From positions 43,466,010 to 43,530,009 of the forward strand of contig CM018681.1 in NCBI GenBank assembly GCA_009363875.1: a stretch of 64,000 nt of DNA. Direction: 5' to 3'. This DNA is from Mikania micrantha. Taxonomy: Eukaryota > Streptophyta > Magnoliopsida > Asterales > Asteraceae. The position numbers and the translations under genes are program-made. Within the stretch, counting starts at the first letter, position 1. Every line of letters starts with the position of its first letter. Below the pieces are notes generated by a model. That model was not told the DNA's origin, ran no database searches, and was given only the letters and a program-made list of their open reading frames with translations. Positions 20,337-31,430 of the stretch are shown here, piece by piece.

Positions 20337-21760
20337 TTTCCTGAAGTATTTCCAGAAGACCTACCGGGATTACCGCCTATCAGACAAGTTGAATTTCGAA
20401 TCGACATTACACCAGACGCAGCACCGATAGCTAGAGCGCCTTATCGACTTGCACCGTCTGAGATGCAAGAGTTGTTGAATAAGGGCTTCATACGACCTAG
20501 TTTTTCACCATGGGGAGCACCAGTATTATTTGTTAAGAAAAAGGATGGGACTTTCCGTATGTGTATCGATTACCGGGAACTTAACAAAGTTACTATCAAC
20601 AACCGGTATCCGTTACATAGAATTGTCGATCTGTTTGATCAGTTAGAAGGTTCGAGTTACTACTCGAAGATTGATCTCAGATCGGGTTACCATCAACTCA
20701 GAGTCCAAGAAGAAGATATTCCGAAGACAGCATTCAGAACACGCTATGGCCATTACGAATTCTTGGTCATGCCATTTGGGTTGACAAACGCTCCAGCAGT
20801 ATTCATGGACCGCATGAATCGAGTCTGCAAACCTTATCTTGATAAGTTTGTCATTGTTTTCATTGATGACATTCTCATCTATTCTCAGACTTAAGAGGGG
20901 CATGCTGAACATCTTCGATTGCTGTTAGAATTACTGAAACAAGAACAATTGTATGCTAGGTTCTCGAAATGTGACTTCTGAATGCTAGAAGTTCAATTCT
21001 TGGGTCATATAGTCAATGAGAAGGGCATACATGTTGATCCAGTGAAAATTGAGGCGATTAAAAATTGGGAAGCACCAAAAACCCCTACCGAGGTACGACA
21101 ATTCCTTGGTTTGGCGGGTTACTACCGACGATTCATTGAGGGTTTCTCAAAGATCGCTCAACCACTTACAGCTCTTACGCACAAAGGGACGAAGTATAAC
21201 TGGATGGATAAACAGGAAGTTGCATTCCAGCTATTGAAACAGAAACTCTGAAGTGCACCGATTCTGTCCTTACCAGAAGGAACAGAAGACTTTGTGGTGT
21301 ATTGTGACGCATCTGCACAGGGTTTGGGATGTGTGTTGATGCAACGTGATAAAGTGATTGCTTACGCGTCACGACAACTTCAACCACACGAAAAGAATTA
21401 CACTACTCATGACTTGGAGTTAGGAGCAGTGGTATTTGCTTTGAAAATTTGGAGACACTATTTATATGGAACCAAGTGTACCATTTACACTGATCATAAG
21501 AGTTTGCAACATATCTTTGATCAGAAGGAACTTAATATGCGGCAGCGACGATGGGTCGAGTTGTTGAACGACTATGAATGCGCAATCAAGTACGATCTGG
21601 GGAAAGCTAATGTGGTAGCTGATGCTCTAAGTAGAAAAGACACAACATCGACAAGACGGGTTCGCGCACTTATGATGACGATACATACTGACTTACCTGA
21701 CAAGGTGCGCAGTGCTCAGCTTGAAGCTTTAGAAAAGGATAACTTGGAACAGGAATCCTT
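20337..21760 (+). pseudogene. Element B reverse transcriptase and RNase H
   Basis: RT phrases in order: SPYR-like APYRLAPSEMQELL, GAPVLFVKKKDG, CIDYRELNK, KIDLRSGYHQLR, MPFGLTNAP and the active site VFIDDILIYS. The connection and thumb follow with VQFLGHIVNEKGI and FLGLAGYYRRFI. RNase H runs from VVYCDASAQGLG through YTDHKSLQHIF to NVVADALSRK, with its acidic residues kept. Stops sit at 20892 (TAA), 20979 (TGA in place of a Trp codon) and 21249 (TGA). Aside from these the frame is well preserved, so the element decayed late or slowly. Confidence 0.9.
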
Positions 21761-23148
21761 ACGAGGAATGGAAAAACAATTGGATGTCATGCCTGATGGA
21801 ACTCGTTGTTTCATTAACCGACTTTGGATACCCTTACATGGTGGTTTAAGGGAACTCGTGATGGATGAAGCGCACAAGTCTAGATATTCAGTCCATCAGG
21901 GGTCAGACAAGGTGTATCATGACTTGAAGGCACTGTATTGGTGGCCTCACATGAAAGCCGACATTGCTAAGTACGTTAGCAAATGTTTGACTTGTTCGAA
22001 AGTCAAAGTTGAATATCAGAAACCATCTGATTTGTTGCAACAGCCAGAAATACCGATGTGGAAATGGGAACAGATTTCGATGGATTTCATTACTAAGTTA
22101 CCCTGTACGCCAAGTGGTTGTGATACGATATGGGTAATTGTTGACCGATTAACGAAATCTGCACATTCCTTAGCAATTAAGGAAACCGAAAAAATGGAGA
22201 AACTGACTCGCATTTACATCTAGGAAGTGGTAGCACGACATGGCGTACCAATTTCCATTATATCAGACTGGGATGCCCAATTCACTTCAAACTTTTTGAA
22301 ATCACTCCATAAGTCCTTGGGAAGTCGTTTAGACATGAGTATCGCATATCATCCACAAACTGACGGCCATAGTGAACGTACGATTCAGACGCTCGAAGAC
22401 ATGTCACGAGCTTGTGTCATTGATTTTGGCGATAGCTGGGAAACCACTTGCCGTTAGTGGAATTCTCTTACAATAACAATTATCATACAAGTATTCAGGC
22501 AGCTCCGTTTGAAGCTTTATACGGTCGTAAATGTCGTTCACCAGTTTGCTGGGCTGAAAATGGTGACAGACAGATTACAGGTCCTGAAGTAGTACACGAA
22601 ACGACTGAGAAGATTGTACAAATCCGGAACCGTATGGCAGCGGCTCGGGATCGACAAAAGAGTTACGCTGACAAAGTCGTAAACCGTTGGAATTTCAAGT
22701 AGGAGACCGAGTTCTTCTAAAGGTATCACCTTGGAAAGGTGTGATACGATTCGGCAAGCGCGGGAAGCTTAGCCCACGTTACGTAGGACCTTTTGAGATT
22801 CTGAAAAGGATTGGTCTGGTTGTGTATCAACAACAAATACCGGATGAACTCAGCGGAGTTCATGATGTCTTTCACATTTCAAATTTAAAGAAATGTCTTT
22901 CTGATGAGACATTGATTGTACCACTGGAAGAAATAGAAGTAGACGAACAGTTACGGTTCATTGAAGAACCAGCTGAAATCATGGACCGAGAGGTCAAACA
23001 GCTCAAACAAAGCAAGATCCCGATAGTCAAAGTCCGGTGGAATTCAAGACGTGGACCTGAATTCACATGGGAAAGGGAAGATCAAATGATGAAGAAGTAT
23101 CCTCATCTGTTCAAAACAACAACTACAAACACTGAGAAGGCATGTTAA
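21761..23148 (+). pseudogene. Element B integrase with chromodomain-like C terminus
   Basis: The zinc-binding region contains HKSRYSVHQG and CLTCSKVK. The core has ISMDFITKL (Asp), ISDWDAQFTS (Asp; Trp where Arg is usual) and HSERTIQ (Glu). GRKCRSPVCW and VGDRVLLKVSPWKG belong to the C-terminal domain, and DREVKQLKQSKIPIVKVRW through FTWEREDQM to KKYPHLF is the chromodomain-like tail of Tekay-type chromoviruses, which is thought to guide insertion into heterochromatin. A TAG at 22221 and frame changes near 22440 and 22690 break it. The final stop lies at the left foot of the palindrome next to the polypurine tract. Confidence 0.9.
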
Positions 23149-23635
23149 ATTTCGGGACGAAATTTCCTTCAACAAGGGGATGACGTGATACTTCACACAT
23201 CAACACTTCAGATTTCAAACTGTAAGCACAAACACTATATGCAATTGGTTTTGTTACAAACATTTGTGCTACATTACATTTTATGTGCTACATTTCATAT
23301 GTTACATGTTATGATAGTACATACATGATTAGTTTCAAACATTTGCTATGTGCAAGGTTACATAGTACAAACAGTTGCGAACATTCACTATGTGTAAGAT
23401 CACACATCACATATGACTTTAGAAGTTAGGTGTACTAACTGGTGTGCACGCAAACAGTTATATAGAATGATCACACTTAGGTGTGATGTTGCAAACGATG
23501 AACCTAGTGTGTGATTACACACAAGTACACGGAATGATCAAATATCACACCCGCACATACAATTTGAACTCTCAAGTAGTGTCCTAACTACTTCTAACAA
23601 TTTTCGGGACGAAAATTCCTTCAACAAGGGGATGA
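23147..23635 (+). other. Element B 3' untranslated region with two polypurine tracts
   Basis: A short palindrome (AAATTTCG, GGA, CGAAATTT at 23147-23165) is followed by AAGGGGATGA at 23174-23183. About 450 bases later the pattern recurs: AATTTTCG, GGA, CGAAAATT at 23599-23617, then AAGGGGATGA at 23626-23635, followed directly by the LTR start TGTGACAATCC. The second tract is the one next to an LTR, so it is the probable plus-strand primer. The sequence between them has no coding capacity. Confidence 0.7.
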
Positions 23636-26249
23636 TGTGACAATCCGACAATTTCGGATTAACCCCGTTAAATCTAAGTTAACAAAAATCACATGAAATC
23701 ATACAAAACCCAACTAGAAGGATTTAAATTGAACAAAATAAGTTCATAGACGCCTAAACCACAAGGATTAAACTTGAATCTCCTTAAATTGCATAATTTT
23801 GACTTTAGAAGTCAAAATTTGTATTGTAGATCAAATGGATTTTTTTAATTTCACAATAATACACGGTTACAAACTAAATTAAACACTCAAGAGTATCACA
23901 TTAATGATCATTATCATCAATCACCCGTTACTAGACCATCAATGATCGAAATTTATCAAGAAAGAGAACCAAGAGTTGAAACCGAAGCTTTTCACTATCA
24001 AAATCATTTATCCTGATCATAATTCACGAAATTGGCATTCCAGAACACTTATTCGGCACCTTCAGAACCTCTCTCATACATCAATTCGAATCAAAAAGCA
24101 ACGGGAAGGAGATTTTGATCGGGAGTCGGCCGGAAGTTAAGCCACAAATCGAATCACTTCAATTCGAGACCAAACAAGGTAATAATCAGTACCTGAACAT
24201 CCTAAATAAGTCGACTAAGCAACACCATATGTTTATACAAGTTCTAATATCGAATTCCCAGAAGTCGACTATTAGGGTTCATCACGAAAACGATTTTGGG
24301 GGTTCCGATCGAGGGGGTTCGAAAATCAAATTAAATGGTGCTCGTAGTTTCAGAAAACCCCGATTAAGTGAATCCCTAAGCCAATTTCTTCAAACAAAAT
24401 CTAATTGCATGAGCTTGATAACTAGGGTTCTTCAAGAAGAACGAATTGGGGGTTTTGAGAAAAACAAGTTTAAAAGTTAAATTAAATCACACAGATAGTT
24501 TCGTGATAATCTATTGAACGAAATCTATATGTTAATTTCACTTAGAAATATCGAATTGTATTATTTTGATTTTAGGGTTCTTGAGTTGAAAACGAATTGG
24601 GGATTTCGAATTAGATCAACTTGATATCCACATTACATCTTTCAGAAAGCTGAGAAATTCACCATTTAATGAAAAACCTATGGATTTACTGATTGATATA
24701 AGCGAATTTGATCAATTTGGATTGTGGGTTTTGAAATTGATTTCTAGACTATGCATAACCGAATGCATGAGATTGAGTTAATCATTTATCAAATTGAAAC
24801 CATCTATAAACTAGCTTAAGTCTAAAGAAAAATAGCCCTAAGGTTCGAGATTGATCGAGTTCGAATCATGGATCAATTGGAACCATTTATTTCGGTTTAG
24901 GTTAACAAGGGGAAACCGACCCATGGGTGTTCAAAAACACTTAAAACAAAGTCCTAATGCAAAATGTGAGTTAGTCGGATTGGTTTGGGCATGGTGTTTG
25001 GTCTAGGAGGTCAAGGGTTCGACCCTTGCCTCTGCCATTTTTTGAAACTTAAATCATTTTTAGTGTTTCGATCATAAGTTTCTCGTTTTAACTGCGTTTC
25101 GATCCGTTCAAGTTCCGTTGGAACCCTAACGGAATCCCGAACAAAATAAAATGATAAAATATTTATTTTCAATAGAAAAAAACACAATCGCGTATATTTT
25201 CGTGTGTTTACGTTTAAATGTATACGTTTATACGATTTAAACAAACGAAACTAAATACGTGCATACTTTCGTATGTACGTTTCACACAATTTAAGGTATG
25301 TGTGTAGACACGTATGTAACCACAAACATAATTTGACTCTATGAAAAACACAACGTTATTATTACAACACAGATTCTTCATAGAAGTTAATCTACGTGGT
25401 TTCGCGAACGTTTGATCATTCTACTACATTCAAAGGTGCGTACACGGCCCATTTTCTTATTTTAACTGTTTTGGGGGAGAAAACATGTGCAACAAACGCT
25501 TTAGATACATATCACTTGCATGAGTTAGCTGTTTACATTAAGTACGAACATAGCATTACAAGTCCTTACATATCGAACCGTTTAGTTTGTTGTAGTGCAA
25601 AGCGTGGTAGTTGGAAATAGATCTATTAGGTTTGACAAACCTCACTTGGTAGATTGTAGGTCTACGCAAGTGTTTGACTAGCCAATTCACATTACTATTG
25701 TTTGTGCTAGACAATAGTGGGAAAGGAAATTACATTCTAACAGTCAGCTTCGGTGTCGACCGCTTATGTAAATAGTACAAATGACTAGCTATCATGACTA
25801 TGCATGTGTGATTATGTTATCTGCAAACATTTCAATTTAAACAGTTGTTTCAAACATTTGTGATCAAACAAACCTGTGTATGCACCAACCTTTGTGTTGA
25901 CTTGATTTACATGTTTTCTCAGGACGCTAAGGTACACGAACAAGCAAGCATGGACTAGGAGATCGAGTGTCATGCATATTTTACATTACAGTTGTTTTTG
26001 GGTTTTGAATATTTAATTTGGATTTGAATATTTAAGCTTTTGAATTGTAATTTACAGTTTTCAAACCGTTACGTTTGCTATTGTTTTTATAAACGCTTCC
26101 GCAATGTTAGAACTTTGATATTACATTTTGAGACCAAAGTTATGTTTGAAAAGCATATAGAGGTCTTCGTTATGTCTAATGATCTGAGATCCTGGTTTGT
26201 CATGTCCCAAACGGTATGATTCCGTTAGTTGAAATTTGGGGGTGTGACA
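23636..26249 (+). repeat. Element B 3' LTR
   Basis: It starts TGTGACAATCCGAC after the polypurine tract and ends TTGGGGGTGTGACA, after which element C LTR sequence begins. Length is about 2.6 kb. A donor-like AAG/GTAATAA lies at 24177, a second donor AAAG/GTGCGTACAC at 25435, and a strong acceptor (TTGAC, pyrimidines, TTTTCTCAG) ends at 25922. No gene is visible. A tRNA-like stretch with GGGTTCGACCC sits near 25014-25025. Confidence 0.75.
25436..25922 (+). other. Predicted leader intron in element B LTR
   Basis: The donor is AAAG/GTGCG. The acceptor region reads CACCAACC, TTGAC, a pyrimidine run and TTTTCTCAG. GGTGCGTACA at the donor (25435-25444) can pair with TGTATGCACC (25877-25886) just before the acceptor, with one G-U pair. 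Predicted from sequence only. Confidence 0.4.
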
Positions 26250-26870
26250 TCACCTGTAATCTCGTTTGTTAATCACCTGTTATCTCATGTATAGAGTAAT
26301 ATAATAATAAAGGTTTAGTTATCAAACCGAAGTATTGATAACCCTTTTTATGCGTTAAGGATAATAGATTTATCAAATCTGATCCTTGTATTATTCTATT
26401 ATTTGGGGGGTTAACGGTAGTCACTTTTAAATATTAAGAGTGTTAGTTAACCAATTTTAATTTGTTCTCAACTTGTAGTGCATAGAGCCTAAAAGGAATC
26501 CATTGAAATCCTCACGTAATCAGATTTCAATGCATCCGATTTACCTCTACCACTTTGTGTACCCATAGACCTCATCGAAACAATTACTAGTAATATGACT
26601 TGAGAATATAATTTACTCAGTCTACTAGTCAACGAAAACGATTAATTACTTATCATTGCAGATTAATATCACCATGTGTCGCTTTCCAGAACCTGACTTG
26701 AAGTCGCCCTGTCATCGGTCATACGTTACCGGCCAATGAATCAATACGAATAACATACTAGCCCTACAAGCTAGAGGTTTGTCAAACCTATGGTACCACT
26801 ATGCTATCGTCGGTTTAGTCACGTCAAACTAACTGGTCAGCAAATTATAGGGGCTTACATGAAAAACTTG
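26250..26870 (-). repeat. Element C 3' LTR, outer segment
   Basis: It matches 59281-59905 of the other C LTR almost base for base and resumes at 50729 after element E. Its left edge abuts element B LTR end GGTGTGACA, with no readable duplication. Confidence 0.8.
26866..26870. repeat. Target-site duplication of element E (left copy)
   Basis: ACTTG; the identical right copy is at 50729-50733. The uninterrupted C LTR reads AACTTGTATAAATGG at the matching place near 59903. Confidence 0.9.
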
Positions 26871-27535
26871 TGTAACATTTGTACATATAGTCATGGTAAT
26901 GGTAAACAGTGTTAGAACAAATGTGTTTCCATATCAAATCAATCAATGCGATTCATGTGTTCCTAATGTGCTTGTGTGTTAGGATCTTTATTATTTAGGA
27001 ACAAGTATGTATTATTTATTTACAGTCGAGTTCGCTAGGCAAGAACAGTATCGTATTATATCGAAACAGTGGTGGGACGGCATCAGGTACGGCAGGTAAC
27101 TGGAAGCTGGGGTATGCCCTATACATATACTGCGTTCGGTGTAATGGGATAGTGTTAGTGCGTAGTGTTGTGACGAATATTATGACAATTAATTAAACAA
27201 AAGTCGTAATACGTAAGCGAGACTGAGTATAGTTATGGGTGACGATCCATAATGATACGAATGTTGAACTTATTATTATGATTAAACTGCTTTGAACAAT
27301 TATTACGATCGAAAAACGTACGCGATTGCGGTTATACACGTAATTGCGGTGGTTTAACGATCTGGCAACACACGAAGAGTAAAAATAATTAAATATATTA
27401 TTTTTCATTTTTACAATTTTGAAACTCATCAAAATGATGAGAGTAATAATCCTCTATTTAAAATCGCGTAAAATACGCGTTACGCGACGAAAACGCGAAC
27501 CGAGCGACCGAAACGAACCCGAATACCCCTTGGAC

Positions 27536-27542
27536 TATAAAA
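27536..27542 (+). promoter_or_regulatory. TATA box of element E 5' LTR
   Basis: TATAAAA preceded by ACGAACCCGAATACCCC and followed by a pyrimidine-rich leader (TTTCTCTCACTAG, CTCTCTCTCTC) and the donor-like GAG/GTATGATC. The 3' LTR copy is at 47694-47700. Confidence 0.7.
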
Positions 27543-28138
27543 GCCATGAAGATGGCCATTTTCTTCATTTAATTCACCAACAACCCTTTCTCTCACTAGA
27601 AATTCGTCCAACCCTCTCTCTCTCTAAAAAACCGAACTTCAATCTCTCTCGTTTCTCCACGGATTTGGGCGTTCTTGGTGTCCACGCGAAGCTCTCAACG
27701 AGTACTACAAGAAAGTACAACGGATCGAAGGTTTTCACCGGCCAAAAATGAGGTATGATCGAAAGAAGAATCACGAAAATAGGGTTTTCTATGTGTGTTC
27801 GTCTAAACCTAAGTTTTAGCCGGTTCTAAGCATTATCAATCGAATCTACAACATTTCGAGGTTGGGTTTGCCAATATTCATGGCATAGAAATGGTTGGAT
27901 CGAAGGAACAAGTTGAATGAAGGTGTTGGAAACAGGTTCGCTGGGAAAAGGGGCGGCCGAACCTTCATCTTAAACTAGACGAACCCAATTGGAGCCCCAC
28001 GAACCTGCATGGTTCGTTGATCTTTAGCCAAACCCTTAGGGGGACCTCACGAACCTGCACCGAGCCTTCATGCATCCGGGGAATCTTTCTATTGCCACGA
28101 ACCTTACCATGCAAACGAACCTTGGCCGGCTAGTGCTA

Positions 28139-28143
28139 GCAAC
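28139..28143. repeat. Target-site duplication of TR-GAG2 (left copy)
   Basis: GCAAC; the right copy at 38942-38946 reads ACAAC, one difference. The empty site in the 3' LTR of element E reads CTAGCAACGAACC near 48300. Confidence 0.8.
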
Positions 28144-29392
28144 TGTCACACCCCGGGCCGGCGGGGTTGGATCGAAGTCCCCGTCGGGCGGAAGGTTCCC
28201 GGGGCGTGATATCGAGGGTGATAATCGTGATGATCAGATTGTTTACATAGCATCAATGTTTAAGAATAACTAAAGCACAATCAAACGATAATTAGGATTA
28301 CAAAGTTAAATTACATTATCAATGTTCTGCAATTTAACTAGGTAAACCTATCCAAAAGAATATCATGTTTATATCTTGTAACTATACAAGATATCAAAAG
28401 TGTATCGCTTCTGTAGCAAAACATGTGCTTCTCCAAAAGTCTACTAGGTCTGCTAACTGGCATCCTAGTATGCCATCCACAAGCTTAAGCCTATTCCTGT
28501 GCGTTACCTGAGAAAGCGTGTAAGAAAACAAAGTCAACACAAAGGTTGGTGAGTTCATGTAGTTTTGGTATTTGTAAAATAGCTTTTGCAAACCTCTTAG
28601 GTAGAACCTTAACCTCATTAACAACACCTGTATCATCCAACTCAGTATGCTTATATATAGGGCATACCCCTGAGTCGAGCCTACGACCCGCCCAGACGCC
28701 GTCCCACCACATACTAAGTCACATAGGACATTGTTATTAATGATAATTAAGCATTCTACCTACCGTTCGATTCATCCTTCATCATAGCTTTAGTTTACTG
28801 TTTTCAAAGTTTACAAGTCTATAGCATTCGTATGTAATAGCTTCAATAAGTTTACAAGCATCGTGTTTAAAAGTTTATGAGGTTGACCCAAAAGCATTCA
28901 TGCGTCCCCTAGGTAACAACCTTAATCTCATTAACACCACCTGTATCATCCAACTCAGTATGCTTATATATAGGGCATACCCCTGAGTAGAGCCTACGAC
29001 CCGCCCAGACGCCGTCCCACCACATACTAAGTCACATAGGACAGTGCTGTTAATGATAATTAAGCGTCTTACCTACCCTCCATTTCGTTTATAGCTTTAG
29101 CATTATGTTTAAGTTTATAGCATAAGTGAACAATGAGGAATCACTGTATGGCAAGCACTGAGAGGCCATAAGTATACCCCTCAAGTCCTGACTATAAAGG
29201 TCACCCTATGGCGAGCACTGAAAGACCATAATAGGTGCCTTCTAGTCCTGACTGTGAAGAACACAAGAAGGCAAGCACTGAGAGACCAACTATTGTTCTT
29301 CATGTCCCGACTAGGAAGAACACATGAAGGCAAGCACTGAGAGACCAACTATTGTTCTTCCATAGCCAATAGTTTTAGCATCCAAATAGTTT

Positions 29393-29611
29393 CACAACCG
29401 GCAAGGCAAGCACTGAGAGGCCAAACCGTTGCTTCTGCATGACAAGTGTATAGCTTTTAAAGTTTAACAACCAGAGAGGCAAGCACTGAGAGGCCAAACC
29501 GTTGCTTTTGCATACCAAGTTTATAGCTTATACAGTTTAACAACCGGAGAGGCAAGCACTGAGAGGCCAAACCGTTGCTTTTGCATAACAAGTTTATAGC
29601 TTACAAAATGT
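29393..29611. repeat. 73-base tandem repeat, three units
   Basis: Units begin at 29393, 29466 and 29539, sharing the GGCAAGCACTGAGAGGCC core with TR-GAG1. A looser array with the same core precedes it (about 29150-29370). Confidence 0.9.
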
Positions 29612-30749
29612 TTAAAGCATTCATAGTTTTAAGCATATAGTTTATGGCATAAATGTTAAGCATCTAGTTTAAGTATATAGTTTATAGCTTAAACATCGAG
29701 TGTGTAGTTTACGATTATAGTTTATAGCGTAAGTATCAAGAGTAGCGTTTAAGAATATAGCTTAGAGCATAAGTATAAAGAGTATAGTTTAAGAGTATAG
29801 TTTATAGCTTAAGAATATAGTTTATAACATATGCATTAAGCACTTAGTTTAAGCATCAAGTGTATAAATTAACCTTCTAGTTTGCAACATAAGCACCAAT
29901 CACCAAGTTTAAGCATATTGTTGTAGCATAAGCATCAAGTCTTCTAAGCATCCAACATATGTTTTCAAGCCTCAAGTTTAAAGTATAAGTTTCAACATAA
30001 ATATCATGTTTATGTTTAAAGCATTAAATAACATTTCAAGAGTTTTTGAAAATATCTAACATGCTTCTCAGTCCCGAAGTAAAACAAATAAGTTTGAAAA
30101 GGGACAAATGAACTCACTTTGTAGTCGTTGGGTTTGACTTGACCTAAATGAGAATGCACGCGCTCTTGATTGTAATTGTTGGTGTGTTTTCACGATCCTG
30201 TATTGATTTCACGTTGTTGCAACTTGTAAGTATAAGTTGTATATGTTTAAGCGTGTGTGTGTAGGTGTTAGCCATAATGTTGGCTACCCTTGATTTTTCT
30301 TGGTCATGGTCATCATTCGGCCTCAATATTGTTGTTATTGATCATTATAGCCATACGGTCTTAATTAGTGCCTTTAGCTTTAACCCTTCTCGAAATCACA
30401 TAGATTGGTTATTGCATTTTAATTATTTGCATATGAGATCAAATAAATAACCCACTAATGAGCTTAAGTTTATTGTTTAAAACCCCTCATGTTAACCCTA
30501 TCAGGCTCACTACAATTGTTACATAGTATTTAAATACTAGACAAGACTCCTTGTATTCTTGATATTTCATGATTATTAAACTCGTTATGTTACCCATCAT
30601 TGTATTTGTTATTTACATAAGTTAGTTCAAGTATTCGTTGAACTATATCCATGTGACCAAATGATGACCAATCCAATGGAAATGGGACCCGAATCAAAAT
30701 GATAGACTGTAACACATAACATAAGTTCGAATTCTTCATGGGGTCAAAA

Positions 30750-31430
30750 CAATTGTTAGTGGGCCGAATAAGGTCTGGCCCAAACAGTAGTTGAACAAGG
30801 AACATATGGCCCAAAAGTGATAGTTATTGGGTCAGTTGTGTCTTCTGGGCCGATTGCATGGGGGTGGCCCAAGTTGTTGGGCCTGTACAATTAGTATGGG
30901 CCGAGGGAACATCGTTGGGCCAAGATATGATGTGTGGGCCGGCTGTATGTTATTATTGGGCCAAAAGAAATTGAAACCCAATGAAATGAAAGTGGCCGGA
31001 TCTCTGAACTTGGCCGGATCATTTAGATTGGCCGAATGAATCGGAGGTCGAATGGGTCCAGCCTTGGTCAAATGAAAACATCCTCTTCGATTGAAGAGGA
31101 GAGGTGAACCGAAGGAGAAACATCGAATGGGACTACTGCCGAATGAGAAAGAGTCGAATGAGTTGTGGTTGTCGAATGTGGGTGGCCGGCGAATGAAGGT
31201 GGCCGGCGAATGTCGGGCGACTGAAAAGGATGAATGAACAAGATGTTGGTTCGGCGAATGAGGGGTGTTTGGCCGAGAGAATGAGCTCCGAATGAGGAGG
31301 TCCGAAGAGTGCTGCCATTCGACCATGGCTCATTCGCCAGGCCAGTCGATCGGTGGTTTGGTGAGGCTCCTTCGGCCCTAAGCCACAGGCCATTCGGCCG
31401 ATCTGAGCTTCTCATTCGACCATGGCAGGT
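30750..31430. repeat. TGGGCC array and CGAATG word cluster (3' LTR)
   Basis: Ten TGGGCC/GGCCCA words lie at 30757-30965, then CGAATG/CATTCG words to 31430. It is the counterpart of the GGTTCG composites but built on a different hexamer. Confidence 0.7.

Larger units (their letters stand above)
8670..26249 (+). mobile_element. Gypsy element B (Tekay-like), gag-less and interrupted
   Basis: Order: LTR end, primer site, protease, [TR-GAG1], RT, RNase H, integrase, chromodomain-like end, polypurine tract, LTR. The protease starts only about 30 bases after the primer site, so leader and gag are deleted. Pol resumes at 20337 in the same phrase it left at 9414 (EFP then EVFPEDLPGLPPIR), which defines the nested insertion. 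The short left LTR end (GCTCGGGGTGTGACA) does not match the 2.6-kb right LTR beyond its last ten or so bases, so the ends may derive from different elements. Confidence 0.7.
26871..28143 (+). repeat. Element E 5' LTR, first segment
   Basis: It matches 47030-48307. It holds a TATA-like module near 27065-27130, the dyad TTATGG-GTGACGAT-CCATAA (27233-27252), a TATA box, a CT-rich leader, a donor at 27752 and the first part of a GAACCT word cluster, where TR-GAG2 inserted. Confidence 0.9.

Noticed and set aside
21294..22223. Long pol frame as a possibly functional gene
   Set aside because: It is only RNase H to mid-integrase of element B, bounded by a TGA and a TAG, with no start of its own.
24115..24480. 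121-residue frame in element B LTR
   Set aside because: There is no similarity that I recognise. It overlaps a donor-like AAG/GTAATAA and has the composition of spacer DNA. It could be a leader exon rather than a protein.
25011..25030. A tRNA gene
   Set aside because: Only a T-arm-like GGGTTCGACCC is convincing. No full cloverleaf or anticodon arm could be drawn.
30832..31326. 164-residue open frame, also present at 37189-37683
   Set aside because: It is element-sense and present in both LTRs, but that is expected of LTR copies. The residues are produced by CGAATG repeats and no domain is visible. It lies in a predicted intron.
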